From assembly GCF_900104175.1 (NCBI RefSeq), contig NZ_FNIX01000013.1, positions 142,619-206,618 of the forward strand: a DNA stretch of 64,000 nucleotides. The letters run 5' to 3'. Shown here in pieces: positions 7,414 through 16,859 of this stretch (position 1 is its first letter; the number at the start of each line of letters is the position of its first letter). The translations under genes were made by a program, and so were the position numbers. The notes beneath the pieces are model-generated. The model saw nothing but the letters and a program-made list of their open reading frames with translations, ran no database searches and was not told the origin of the DNA. The DNA is from Lentzea jiangxiensis (GTDB taxonomy: Bacteria; Actinomycetota; Actinomycetes; Mycobacteriales; Pseudonocardiaceae).

Positions 7414-8522
7414 TCACGAAAGACCTGTACGAGCGCGAAGAGCTCAGGGAGCTCGTCCGCGACTTCACGCGCAGGGAGATCGCACCGCACCTCGACCGGT
7501 GGGAACGCGACGGCGAGGTGCCGCGCGAGCTGCACCGCAAGGCGGCGGAGCTCGACCTGCTCGGCATCGGGTTCGAGCACGGCGACCTGCTCGACACGGT
7601 GGCGCTGACCGAGGAGGTCATCCAGAACGGCGGTTCGTCCGGCGTGATGGCCGCGCTGTTCACCCTCGGCATCGCCATCCCGCACATCTGGCAGTCCGGG
7701 AACCAGGAGCTCGTCGAGCGGTTCGCCAAGCCCGCGATCCGCGGCGAGAAGATCGGCAGCCTCGCGGTCACCGAACCCGGCGCCGGGTCGGACGTCGCGG
7801 CGATCAGGACGAAGGCCGTGCGCGATGGCGACCACTACGTCGTCAGCGGCGAGAAGACGTTCATCACCTCCGGCTGCCGCGCGGACTTCGTCACGACGGC
7901 GGTGCGCACCGGCGGCGAGGGCTACCAGGGCATCTCGCTGCTCGTCGTCGAGGACGGGTTCACCCGGCGCAAGCTCGACAAGATGGGCTGGCACTGCAGC
8001 GACACCGCCGAACTGCACTTCGACGAGGTGCGGGTGCCGGTCGCGAACCTGGTCGGCGAGGAGAACCAGGGTTTCGCGCTGATCATGCAGCAGTTCCAGG
8101 TCGAGCGCGTGACGATGGCGGTCGAGGCGTACGCGACGGCGCAACGGGCGCTCGACCTCACCGTCGAGTGGGTCCGGAACCGGGAGACGTTCGGCAAGCC
8201 GCTGATCAAGAACCAGGTGGTGCGGCACAGGCTCGCGCACATGGCGCAGGAGATCGAGCTGGCGCGGACCTACACGCGCGAGGTGGCCGCGCGCGTGAAC
8301 CGCGGTGAGGACTGCGTCACCGAGGTCTGCTTCGCGAAGAACGCCGCCGTGCGGGCCTGTTCCGAGGTCGTCGACGCGGCGGTGCAGCTGCACGGCGGCA
8401 TGGGCTACATGCGGGAGTCCGAAGTGGAGCGCCACTACCGCGACGCCCGCATCCTCGGCATCGGGGGCGGCGCGAGTGAAGTGATGACCGAGCTCGCGGC
8501 ACGACGATTGGGGTTCGCCTGA
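7410..8522 (+). CDS. Acyl-CoA dehydrogenase (FadE13-like)
   Basis: The protein is 370 aa with the full acyl-CoA dehydrogenase fold: N-terminal helical domain, LAVTEPGAGSDVAAI with GEKTFITSG for flavin binding in the beta domain, and a C-terminal helical domain ending QLHGGMGYMRESEVERHYRDARI. It should oxidise a branched acyl-CoA to the 2,3-enoyl-CoA that the following carboxylase uses, passing electrons to ETF. It starts GTG with GTGA overlap and its TGA overlaps the next ATG by 1 bp. The position matches fadE13 of the mycobacterial accA2/D2 locus, by recollection. Confidence 0.9.
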   Translation: MITKDLYEREELRELVRDFTRREIAPHLDRWERDGEVPRELHRKAAELDLLGIGFEHGDLLDTVALTEEVIQNGGSSGVMAALFTLGIAIPHIWQSGNQELVERFAKPAIRGEKIGSLAVTEPGAGSDVAAIRTKAVRDGDHYVVSGEKTFITSGCRADFVTTAVRTGGEGYQGISLLVVEDGFTRRKLDKMGWHCSDTAELHFDEVRVPVANLVGEENQGFALIMQQFQVERVTMAVEAYATAQRALDLTVEWVRNRETFGKPLIKNQVVRHRLAHMAQEIELARTYTREVAARVNRGEDCVTEVCFAKNAAVRACSEVVDAAVQLHGGMGYMRESEVERHYRDARILGIGGGASEVMTELAARRLGFA

Positions 8523-10072
8523 TGGGCAACAGGGAGGCGCTGCTCGCGAAGATCGCGCAGCTGGACGCCGAGCACGCCAAGGCGCTCGCGGGAGGCGGGC
8601 CGAAGTACGTCGAACGGCACCACGGGCGCGGCAAGCTGCTCGCCCGCGAACGGGTCGAGCTGCTGATCGACGAGGACAGCCCGTTCCTGGAGCTGTCGCC
8701 CCTGGCGGCCTGGGGCACCGACTTCCCCGTGGGCGCCTCGGTCGTCACGGGAATCGGGCGGATCGAGGGCGTCGAGTGCGTGATCGTCGCGAACGACCCG
8801 ACGGTGCGCGGCGGTTCGTCGAACCCGTACACGCTGCGCAAGTCGCTGCGGGCCAACGACATCGCGTTGCAGAACCGGCTGCCGCTGGTCAGCCTCGTCG
8901 AGTCCGGCGGCGCCGACCTGCCGACGCAGAGCGAGATCTTCATCCCGGGCGGCCGGGCGTTCCGCGACCTGACCAGGCTCTCCGCCGCGGGCATCCCGAC
9001 GATCACCGCCGTGTTCGGCAACGCGACGGCCGGTGGCGCGTACGTGCCCGGCATGTCCGACTACGTGATCATGGTCAAGGACCGCTCGAAGGTGTTCCTC
9101 GGCGGTCCGCCGCTGGTCAAGATGGCTACGGGCGAGGACGCGGACGACGAGTCGCTGGGCGGCGCGACCATGCACGGCGCCACCTCCGGCCTCGCGGACT
9201 TCGTCGCCGAGGACGAGACCGACGCCATCCGGCTCGCCCGCCGGGTCGTCGCGCGCCTGAACTGGCGCAAGCAGGGGCCGCGGCCGGCGGCCGTCGAAGA
9301 ACCGCTGTTCGACGCCGAGAGCATCCTCGACCTCGTCTCCGAGGACCAGCGGGTGCCCTTCGACCCGCGCGACGTCATCGCGCGCCTGGTCGACGGATCG
9401 AAGTTCGACGAGTTCAAACCCTTGTACGGCACCAGCCTCGTCACCGGCTGGGCCCGCGTCCACGGCTACCCCGTCGGCATCCTCGCCAACGCACGCGGTG
9501 TGCTCTTCAGCGAGGAGTCGCAGAAGGCCACGCAGTTCATCCAGCTGGCGAACCAGAGCGACACGCCGTTGGTCTTCCTGCAGAACACCACGGGTTACAT
9601 GGTCGGCGCCCAGTACGAGCAGGGCGGCATCGTCAAGCACGGCTCGATGATGATCAACGCCGTCTCGAACAGCCGGGTGCCGCACCTGACGATCACGATG
9701 GGCGCCTCCTACGGCGCCGGCAACTACGGCATGTGCGGCCGCGCGTACGACCCCCGGTTCCTCTTCACCTGGCCCAACGCCAAGTCCGCCGTGATGGGTC
9801 CCGCGCAGCTCGCGGGCGTGCTGTCGATCGTGGGGCGGCAGGCCGCCGCGGCGAAGGGGCAGGAGTACGACGAGGAGCACGACGCCGCCATGCGCAAGAT
9901 GGTGGAGGCGCAGATCGAGGAGCAGTCGCTCGCGCCGTTCCTGTCCGGCAAGCTCTACGACGACGGCGTGATCGACCCGCGCGACACCAGGACCGTGCTC
10001 GCCCTCTGCCTCTCCGCTGTCCACAGCGGACCGATCAAAGGCGCCGACGGCTTCGGCGTCTTCCGGATGTGA
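8522..10072 (+). CDS. Acyl-CoA carboxylase carboxyltransferase (beta) subunit, AccD2/AtuC-like
   Basis: The protein is 516 aa with both crotonase-like halves. The N-terminal half has YVERHHGRGKLLARERV and SGGADLPTQSEIFIPGGRAF; the oxyanion region is GNATAGGAYVPGMSDY. The C-terminal half has LQNTTGYMVGAQYEQGGIVKHGSMM and GASYGAGNYGMCGRAYDP. These signatures are shared by methylcrotonyl-, geranyl- and AccD2-type carboxylases acting on branched enoyl-CoA. It pairs with the biotin-carrying alpha subunit starting 5 bp downstream. The exact substrate cannot be read from the sequence. Confidence 0.92.
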   Translation: MGNREALLAKIAQLDAEHAKALAGGGPKYVERHHGRGKLLARERVELLIDEDSPFLELSPLAAWGTDFPVGASVVTGIGRIEGVECVIVANDPTVRGGSSNPYTLRKSLRANDIALQNRLPLVSLVESGGADLPTQSEIFIPGGRAFRDLTRLSAAGIPTITAVFGNATAGGAYVPGMSDYVIMVKDRSKVFLGGPPLVKMATGEDADDESLGGATMHGATSGLADFVAEDETDAIRLARRVVARLNWRKQGPRPAAVEEPLFDAESILDLVSEDQRVPFDPRDVIARLVDGSKFDEFKPLYGTSLVTGWARVHGYPVGILANARGVLFSEESQKATQFIQLANQSDTPLVFLQNTTGYMVGAQYEQGGIVKHGSMMINAVSNSRVPHLTITMGASYGAGNYGMCGRAYDPRFLFTWPNAKSAVMGPAQLAGVLSIVGRQAAAAKGQEYDEEHDAAMRKMVEAQIEEQSLAPFLSGKLYDDGVIDPRDTRTVLALCLSAVHSGPIKGADGFGVFRM

Positions 10073-10077
10073 TCGCC

Positions 10078-11910
10078 ATGATCAAGACGCTGCTGATCGC
10101 CAACCGCGGCGAGATCGCCCGCCGGATCATCCGCACCTGCCGGGACAGCGGGATCCGCGCGGTCGCCGTGTTCTCCGATCCCGACGCGGACTCCCCGCAC
10201 GTCCGGGAGGCCGACCTCGCGGTCCGGCTGCCGGGTGCGACGCCCGCGGAGACCTACCTGCGCGCCGACCTGCTCGTCGAGGCCGCCCTGCGAGCCGGCG
10301 CGGACGCCGTCCACCCCGGCTACGGCTTCCTGTCCGAGAACGCGGACTTCGCGCGGAAGGTGCAGGCGGCGGGACTGACCTGGGTCGGCCCCGAGCCGGA
10401 CTCGATCGAGGCGATGGGCTCCAAGGTCGCCGCCAAGAAGCGGATGGCCGCCGCGGGCGTGCCCACCCTGCCCGAGCTGGACCCCGAGACCGTCACCGAG
10501 TTCCCGGTGCTGATCAAGGCGTCGGCCGGTGGCGGTGGCCGCGGCATGCGGATCGTCCGGGAGAAGGCCGGGTTCGCCGACGCTCTCGCGAGTGCGCGGC
10601 GCGAGGCGGAATCCGCCTTCGGCGACCCGACGGTGTTCTGCGAGCCCTTGCTGGAGCACGCGCGGCACGTCGAGGTGCAGGTCCTCGCGGACAGGCACGG
10701 CACGGTGTGGGTGCTCGGGGAACGCGAGTGCTCGATCCAGCGCCGCCACCAGAAGATCGTCGAGGAGTCGCCCAGCCCGGCGGTGACCGGCGAGGTGCGC
10801 GAACGCCTGTTCGCCGCGGCGACGGCGGCGGCCGAGTCGATCGGGTACGTCGGCGCGGGCACCGTCGAGTTCATGCTGAAGGGCGAGGACTTCCACTTCC
10901 TGGAGGTCAACACGCGCCTGCAGGTCGAGCACCCGGTGACGGAGCTGGTCCACGGCGTCGACCTCGTCGACTGGCAGCTGCGGATCGCCGAGGGGGCCGC
11001 ACTTCCCGCGCAGGCACCGCGACCGCGGGGCCACGCGATCGAGGTCCGCCTGTACGCCGAGGACCCCGCGAACGACTGGCGTCCCGCGAGCGGCACGCTG
11101 CACCGGTTCCACGTGCCCGGCGACGTCCGGCTGGACAGCGGCGTCGAGGACGGTTCGGTCGTCTCCGTGCACTACGACCCGATGCTGGCCAAGGTGATCG
11201 CGCACGCACCGACGCGCCGTGCCGCCGCCCGCAAGCTCGCGACGGCGCTGGAGAGCGCGCGGATCCACGGCCTGGTCACGAACCGCCGGCTGCTCGTGGA
11301 CGTCCTGCGCGACGACGCCTTCCTCCGCGGGGACACGCACACCGGGTTCCTGACCGAGCACGACTTCACCCGGACCGTTGACCCGCAACCGTTTGCGCTC
11401 GCCGCGGCGCTCGCCCAGGCGGCCACGCGCCGGATCGGGACGCTGCCGCTCGGCTGGCGCAACGTGCGGTCGCAGCGGCCGAAGGCGCGGTTCCTGCACG
11501 GCGAGGAGCTGGTCGAGGTCGAGTACGACCCGGCGCAGGCCACCGCGGACACCGCGGTGCTCGACCTGGACGGCGTGCGGGTCCCGTTCCACGTGGCCCG
11601 CTACGGGGACCTGGTGGAGGTCGACTCGCCGCGCGGGTCGGTGAGCCTCACGGTCGTGCCGCGCTTCCCCGAGCCGGAGGCGAAGCTCGCGCCGGGCGCG
11701 ACCGTCGCGCCGATGCCCGGAACCGTGGTCCGGGTGAGCGTCGCGCGGGGCGACGTGGTCGAGGCCGGCGCCGAGTTGCTGGTGCTGGAAGCGATGAAGA
11801 TGGAACACCGCGTGCTCGCGACCAGCGCGGGCACGGTCACCGAACTGCTCGTGGAGAACGCCCGGCAGGTCAACGCCGGAGACGTCCTGGTCGTAGTGGA
11901 GGAACAGTGA
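10078..11910 (+). CDS. Biotin carboxylase / biotin carboxyl carrier (alpha) subunit, AccA2/AtuF-like
   Basis: The protein is 610 aa. The N-terminal biotin carboxylase has the ATP-grasp loop KASAGGGGRGMRIV, ERECSIQRRHQKIVEE and FLEVNTRLQVEHPVTE. A linker leads to a C-terminal biotinyl domain with EAMKMEH, where Lys574 is the biotin site. It carboxylates biotin with ATP and bicarbonate for the beta subunit encoded just upstream. The ATG at 10078 is the only start that restores the canonical MIKTLLIANRGEIA N-terminus. The stop overlaps the next GTG by 4 bp. No biotin ligase is in the window. Confidence 0.94.
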   Translation: MIKTLLIANRGEIARRIIRTCRDSGIRAVAVFSDPDADSPHVREADLAVRLPGATPAETYLRADLLVEAALRAGADAVHPGYGFLSENADFARKVQAAGLTWVGPEPDSIEAMGSKVAAKKRMAAAGVPTLPELDPETVTEFPVLIKASAGGGGRGMRIVREKAGFADALASARREAESAFGDPTVFCEPLLEHARHVEVQVLADRHGTVWVLGERECSIQRRHQKIVEESPSPAVTGEVRERLFAAATAAAESIGYVGAGTVEFMLKGEDFHFLEVNTRLQVEHPVTELVHGVDLVDWQLRIAEGAALPAQAPRPRGHAIEVRLYAEDPANDWRPASGTLHRFHVPGDVRLDSGVEDGSVVSVHYDPMLAKVIAHAPTRRAAARKLATALESARIHGLVTNRRLLVDVLRDDAFLRGDTHTGFLTEHDFTRTVDPQPFALAAALAQAATRRIGTLPLGWRNVRSQRPKARFLHGEELVEVEYDPAQATADTAVLDLDGVRVPFHVARYGDLVEVDSPRGSVSLTVVPRFPEPEAKLAPGATVAPMPGTVVRVSVARGDVVEAGAELLVLEAMKMEHRVLATSAGTVTELLVENARQVNAGDVLVVVEEQ

Positions 11911-13046
11911 GCTTCGTCGAGTCCGAGGAGCGGATCGCGCTGCGCAGGGCGGTCGCCGAGTTCGGTGCGAAGTACGGCCACGACTACTTCACCGCCAAGG
12001 CCAGGGCGGGGGAGAAGACCACCGAGCTGTGGGCGGAGGCCGGCAGGCTCGGCTACCTCGGCGTCGCGGTGCCGGAGGAGTACGGCGGCGGTGGCGGTGG
12101 CATCGGCGACCTCGCGGCGGTGTGCGAGGAGCTGGCGGCGGCGGGATGCCCGTTGCTGCTCATGGTGGTCTCGCCCGCGATCTGCGCGACGGTGATCGCC
12201 CGGTTCGGCACGGACGAGCAGAAGACCAAGTGGCTGCCCGGTTTCGCGGACGGCACGCTCAAGATGGCGTTCGCGATCACGGAGCCGGACGCCGGGTCCA
12301 ACGCGCACAAGCTGAAGACGAACGTCCGCCGCGACGGCGACGACTGGGTCCTCAAGGGCGCCAAGACCTACATCTCCGGCGTCGACGAGGTCGACGCCGT
12401 GCTCGTCGTCGCGATCCAGAAGACCGGACCGGTGCTCGTCGTCGTCCCGACGGACGCCGAGGGCTTCACGCGGCAAGAGATCGACATGGACCTGTTCCTG
12501 CCGGAGAAGCAGTTCACGCTGTTCTTCGACGACGTCCGGCTGCCGTCCGACGCCGTCGTCGGCTCGCCCGACCAGGGACTGCTGCAGGTCTTCGCCGGGC
12601 TCAACCCCGAGCGGATCATGGGCGCGAGCATGGGAACCGGGTCGGCCCGGCTCGCCATCGCCAAGGCCGTGTCGTACGCGAAGCAGCGCACGGTCTGGGA
12701 CACCCCGATCGGCGCGCACCAGGGCCTCGCGCACCCGCTGGCGAAGATCCACGTCGAGGTCGAGCTCGCCCGGCTGATGACGCAGAAGGCCGCCGCGCTC
12801 TACGACTCCGGTCACGACAGGGAGGCGGGCGAGGCCGCGAACATGGCCAAGTACGCGGCGGGCGAGGCCGTCGCGGCGGCGGTCGACCAGGCGATCCAGA
12901 TCCACGGCGGCAACGGCCTGAGCCGCGAGTTCGGCCTCGCGTCGATGCTCGCGTCTTCCCGCCTTTCCCGCATCGCGCCCGTGTCGCGCGAGATGGTGCT
13001 CAACTTCGTCGCGCAAAACTCGCTGAAGCTGCCCCGCTCGTACTGA
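11907..13046 (+). CDS. Acyl-CoA dehydrogenase (FadE10-like)
   Basis: The protein is 379 aa and is the second dehydrogenase of the operon. It has YLGVAVPEEYGGGGGG, MAFAITEPDAGSNAHKLKT and GAKTYISGVDEVDAVLVV for FAD/substrate contacts, and IQIHGGNGLSREFGLASM near the C-terminus. Its sequence is clearly distinct from the enzyme at 7410, so the two probably act on different intermediates or chain lengths. The position matches fadE10 in the mycobacterial locus. It starts at GTG 11907 within the biotin carboxylase stop. The hydrolase gene follows after 13 bp and could be co-transcribed. Confidence 0.9.
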   Translation: MSFVESEERIALRRAVAEFGAKYGHDYFTAKARAGEKTTELWAEAGRLGYLGVAVPEEYGGGGGGIGDLAAVCEELAAAGCPLLLMVVSPAICATVIARFGTDEQKTKWLPGFADGTLKMAFAITEPDAGSNAHKLKTNVRRDGDDWVLKGAKTYISGVDEVDAVLVVAIQKTGPVLVVVPTDAEGFTRQEIDMDLFLPEKQFTLFFDDVRLPSDAVVGSPDQGLLQVFAGLNPERIMGASMGTGSARLAIAKAVSYAKQRTVWDTPIGAHQGLAHPLAKIHVEVELARLMTQKAAALYDSGHDREAGEAANMAKYAAGEAVAAAVDQAIQIHGGNGLSREFGLASMLASSRLSRIAPVSREMVLNFVAQNSLKLPRSY

Positions 13047-13059
13047 CACACTGCGGGAC

Positions 13060-13863
13060 ATGGGGACTTTCAGGAACGCGGACGGCGCCGGCCTCGCCTA
13101 CCACGGCGAGGCCACCGACCCGTTGATCTGCCTGCCGGGCGGGCCGATGCAGGCGTCGTCCTACCTGGGCGGGCTGCCGCTGCGGGACGTGGTCCGGCTC
13201 GACCTGCGCGGCACCGGGGAGTCGGAGAAGACGGGCCACTACCGCGTCGACCGCCAGGTGCACGACGTCGACGCGCTGCGCGGGCACCTCGGCCTCGACC
13301 GGATCAGGCTGCTCGGCCACTCGGCGGGCGCCACGCTCGCCGTCCTCTACGCCGTGCGTTTTCCCGAGAGGGTCGAGGAACTCGTGCTCGTCGCGCCCAG
13401 CCCGCGCGTCGTCGGCGTCGACGTCACCGACGCCGACCGCCGCGAGGTGGCCCTGACGCGCAGCGGTGAGCCCTGGTACGCCGAGGCGGTCAGGGGGTTC
13501 GAGGAGATCTGGGCGGGCAGGGTGACGCCCGAGGCGTTCGCGAAGATCAGCCCGTTCTTCCACGGGCGCTGGGACGACGCGGCGCGGGCGCTGGACGACC
13601 ACCCGCGCAACCCCGAAGCCGCGGCGGAGTACTACGCCGACGGCGCGTTCGACACCGCCCGCGTCCGCGAGGAGCTCGCCGGGCTCGACGTGCCGGTGCT
13701 CCTGGTCACCGGTGAGGTCGACGTCTCGCTCCCGCCCCGGCGCGCGCGGGAGTTCGCGGACCTGTTCCCGCGCGCGACGCTCGTCGTGCAGCCCGGGGCC
13801 GGTCACTTCCCCTGGGTGGACGACCCCGCGGCGTTCGCGGCGGCGGTCCAGCGCATCCCGTAG
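13060..13863 (+). CDS. Alpha/beta hydrolase, proline iminopeptidase-like
   Basis: The protein is 267 aa with the alpha/beta hydrolase layout: ICLPGGPM oxyanion region, LDLRGTGESE, nucleophile elbow GHSAGA and catalytic His in GAGHFPW. HGG/PGG near the N-terminus and DLRGTGES resemble peptidase family S33. The substrate is unknown; as the possible last gene of the carboxylase operon it might hydrolyse an ester or thioester, but this is inference. The last 61 bp overlap the convergent HTH gene. Confidence 0.8.
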   Translation: MGTFRNADGAGLAYHGEATDPLICLPGGPMQASSYLGGLPLRDVVRLDLRGTGESEKTGHYRVDRQVHDVDALRGHLGLDRIRLLGHSAGATLAVLYAVRFPERVEELVLVAPSPRVVGVDVTDADRREVALTRSGEPWYAEAVRGFEEIWAGRVTPEAFAKISPFFHGRWDDAARALDDHPRNPEAAAEYYADGAFDTARVREELAGLDVPVLLVTGEVDVSLPPRRAREFADLFPRATLVVQPGAGHFPWVDDPAAFAAAVQRIP

Positions 13864-14708
13864 AGACCGGGACCGAAGTCGAGAGCGGCGGCGTGCGCGT
13901 AACCCCCGTCGTCCACCGGGGCGGGGCGCGTGCCGCCGGACGATTCCGCACCGGCCGGGCCGGAGGCGAATTGTTCGCACGACTCGGGCGGCGACCCGGC
14001 CGGGAATTTGATCTCCAGAACGTAGTCGTGAACGCGTTCGGCGAACCGCCGGAAATGCGTGTGCTCCGCGGTCGGGTGCGGATAGATCAATTCGTACTCG
14101 ATCGCGACGGAGTCACCCGCGGAGATCGGTTCGTCGAACACGAGCTCCGCGACGAGCACGCCGTTCGTGCGTTCCCGCGCGACCCTCCCGACCTGGCAGG
14201 AACGCACGGCGGTGAGCGCGGGCTGCGCCGAACCCGTTTCCTGGCACAGGATCCAGCGGTCCACATCGGCCGACCTCGCCTGCATGACCTGGCGTGAGCG
14301 GACGCCCAGCACGCCTCCGCACGGCGCGACCTCGACCCTGTCGTGCTGGGCGGTCAGCACCAGCCCGGACCCGTCCCACGGCGTCCGTGCCGAGGTCTGC
14401 CGCCTGCGCGAACGGCCCCGCGGCCGCGGCGGGCCGAGCAGGCGGCTCAGCGCGGTCTCCGGCAGTCCCAGCACGTCCTCCAGTTGCGCCAGCGCCCTCA
14501 GCGACTCCGGCCGCTCGGGTCTGCGCCTGCCCGACTGCCAGTAGCTCAGCGCCGTCACGCTGACCGGCGCGCCGCGCAGTTTCAGGCGGTGCTGCAGCCG
14601 TTCCAGGCTGAGTCCCCGCACCTGGATCGCGACCCTCAGCGCGTCCGCGAACGGACCCGTCACCAACAGGTCGGCGAGCTCCTCGTGCGGTGGGTGAATC
14701 GTGAGCAT
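13803..14708 (-). CDS. XRE/HTH-type transcriptional regulator with unknown C-terminal domain
   Basis: The protein is 301 aa. Residues about 20-90 form a Cro/CI-like HTH (FADALRVAIQVRGLSLERLQHRLKLRG, then SVTALSYWQSGRRRPERPESLRALAQLEDVLG). The rest is predicted beta-rich (VEVAPCGGVLGVRSRQVMQAR... IEYELIYPHPTAEHTHFRRFAERVHDYVLEIKF) and is probably a ligand or protein contact domain; no enzyme motif is seen. The 3' end overlaps the hydrolase gene by 61 bp and it diverges from the S8 protease cluster, which it might regulate. ATG 14708 is preceded by a GGAGG on the minus strand. Confidence 0.72.
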   Translation of the reverse strand: MLTIHPPHEELADLLVTGPFADALRVAIQVRGLSLERLQHRLKLRGAPVSVTALSYWQSGRRRPERPESLRALAQLEDVLGLPETALSRLLGPPRPRGRSRRRQTSARTPWDGSGLVLTAQHDRVEVAPCGGVLGVRSRQVMQARSADVDRWILCQETGSAQPALTAVRSCQVGRVARERTNGVLVAELVFDEPISAGDSVAIEYELIYPHPTAEHTHFRRFAERVHDYVLEIKFPAGSPPESCEQFASGPAGAESSGGTRPAPVDDGGYAHAAALDFGPGLYGMRWTAAANAAGSSTQGK

Positions 14709-14888
14709 CGGTCCTCCGTTTCACGGAGTCAAGATCGGAAGGCTATCGGCGGCAAAGGGAACGCGGTACAGCCGATCGGCGGTTTTGCCCGGGTTCGGAA
14801 CTCGGCAGGTTCAGATCTCGGGACTATTACGCCGCCAATGTCCTCGGTCGGGTTCCTGAGCATCCCTGCGACGAACAGGACTTGTGCA

Positions 14889-15581
<693 letters not shown>

Positions 15582-15666
15582 GTCCCGTGCAGCGCGCGGC
15601 CCCGGTTCCCCGTGGACCGGGGCCGTTGTCTCCCCGCACAACCCTGCACCGAAAGGAAACCTGCCC

Positions 15667-16740
15667 GTGAGAGCCCTGCTGGCAGTCGCCGCCGTCGCGG
15701 CAGCGGTCGTGGTCGCCCCGGCGTCCGCGGCCACGTCGTCCTACATCGTGGTCCTGCGCGACGGGACCGTGTCGTCGTTCGGCGGGAAGGTCGAACACAC
15801 CTACTCCGGTGTCTTCAACGGATTCAGCGCTCACCTCACCGCACGCCAGGTCCGTGAGCTGAAGGCCGACCCGGACGTGTCCTCTGTGGAGCGCGACGGG
15901 ACCGTGCACGCCAACGGCGTCCAGCTCGACCCGCCCTGGGGCCTGGACCGCGTCGACCAGCGGGCGTTGCCGCTGGACCGGCGCTACGAGTACACGACCA
16001 CCGGCCGCGGCGTGAACATCTACGTGATCGACACCGGGCTTCGCGTGACGCACGCGGACTTCGGCGGCCGTGCGCGCAACGGCTGGGACACCGTCGACAA
16101 CGACGCGATCGCGCAGGACGACAACGGTCACGGCACGCACGTCGCCGGCATCGCCGCGGGAACCACCCACGGCGTCGCGAAGCAGGCGACGGTGTGGGGC
16201 GTGCGCGTGCTCAACGGGTCGGGCTCCGGCACGATCTCCGGTGTCATCGCCGGAGTGGACTGGGTGACGCGCAACGCGGTCAAGCCCGCCGTGGCCAACA
16301 TGTCGCTGGGAGGCGGCGCTTCCGCCGCGCTGGACACCGCGGTGAAGAAGGCGATCGACTCGGGCATCTCGTTCACGGTCGCCGCGGGCGGCGGCAACAC
16401 CGATCCTTCGGGCTCGTCGCCGCAACGGGTCTCGCAGGCGATCTGCGTGGGTGCGTTGACGCAGAACGACACCAAGTCGTCCTCGTCGAACTACGGGCCG
16501 CTGGTGGACATCTGGGCACCGGGGGTCAGCATCCCGTCGGCGTGGAACACCTCGGACACCGCGACCGCGACGCTGAGCGGCTCGTCCATGGCCGCGCCCC
16601 ACGCGGCCGGTGTCGCGGCGCGTTTCCTGGAACGCGACCGCGCCGCCACTCCCGCGCAGGTCGAGCGCGTGCTGGTTACCACGGGCACGCCGGGAACGCC
16701 ACCCGTCACTCGTATCCTCCACTGGCCGCCATCGCTGTGA
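15667..16740 (+). CDS. S8 family serine protease (proteinase K-like) with variant oxyanion site
   Basis: The protein is 357 aa from GTG 15667, with signal peptide (RALLAVAAVAAAVVVAPASA), I9 propeptide to about residue 75 and a peptidase S8 domain. The catalytic triad is visible: Asp in YVIDTGLRV, His in NGHGTHVAG and Ser in SGSSMAAPHAAG. The usual oxyanion Asn motif AAGN is replaced by AAGGGN, so Asn is shifted or lost. It is secreted and should be self-processed. It is the middle member of the trio, more diverged than genes one and three. Confidence 0.88.
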   Translation: MRALLAVAAVAAAVVVAPASAATSSYIVVLRDGTVSSFGGKVEHTYSGVFNGFSAHLTARQVRELKADPDVSSVERDGTVHANGVQLDPPWGLDRVDQRALPLDRRYEYTTTGRGVNIYVIDTGLRVTHADFGGRARNGWDTVDNDAIAQDDNGHGTHVAGIAAGTTHGVAKQATVWGVRVLNGSGSGTISGVIAGVDWVTRNAVKPAVANMSLGGGASAALDTAVKKAIDSGISFTVAAGGGNTDPSGSSPQRVSQAICVGALTQNDTKSSSSNYGPLVDIWAPGVSIPSAWNTSDTATATLSGSSMAAPHAAGVAARFLERDRAATPAQVERVLVTTGTPGTPPVTRILHWPPSL

Positions 16741-16761
16741 AAGTGAATTGTTCGGCAATGC

Positions 16762-16790
16762 AAGGGCGTCTTAATCTTTAGGACACCCTT
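16762..16790. other. Hairpin between the second and third S8 protease genes
   Basis: AAGGGCGTC and GACACCCTT form an inverted repeat (one C/A mismatch) around TTAATCTTTAGG, starting 22 bp after the stop at 16740 and 70 bp before the next ATG. No T-run follows, so it may be an attenuating hairpin or an operator of the third protease rather than a terminator. Confidence 0.4.
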
Positions 16791-16859
16791 GGCAGGAACC
16801 GGATCTCTCCATAACGTCGAAAGCGCTTCGTTCCCCTGCAAAGAACGGAAAGCGACACC

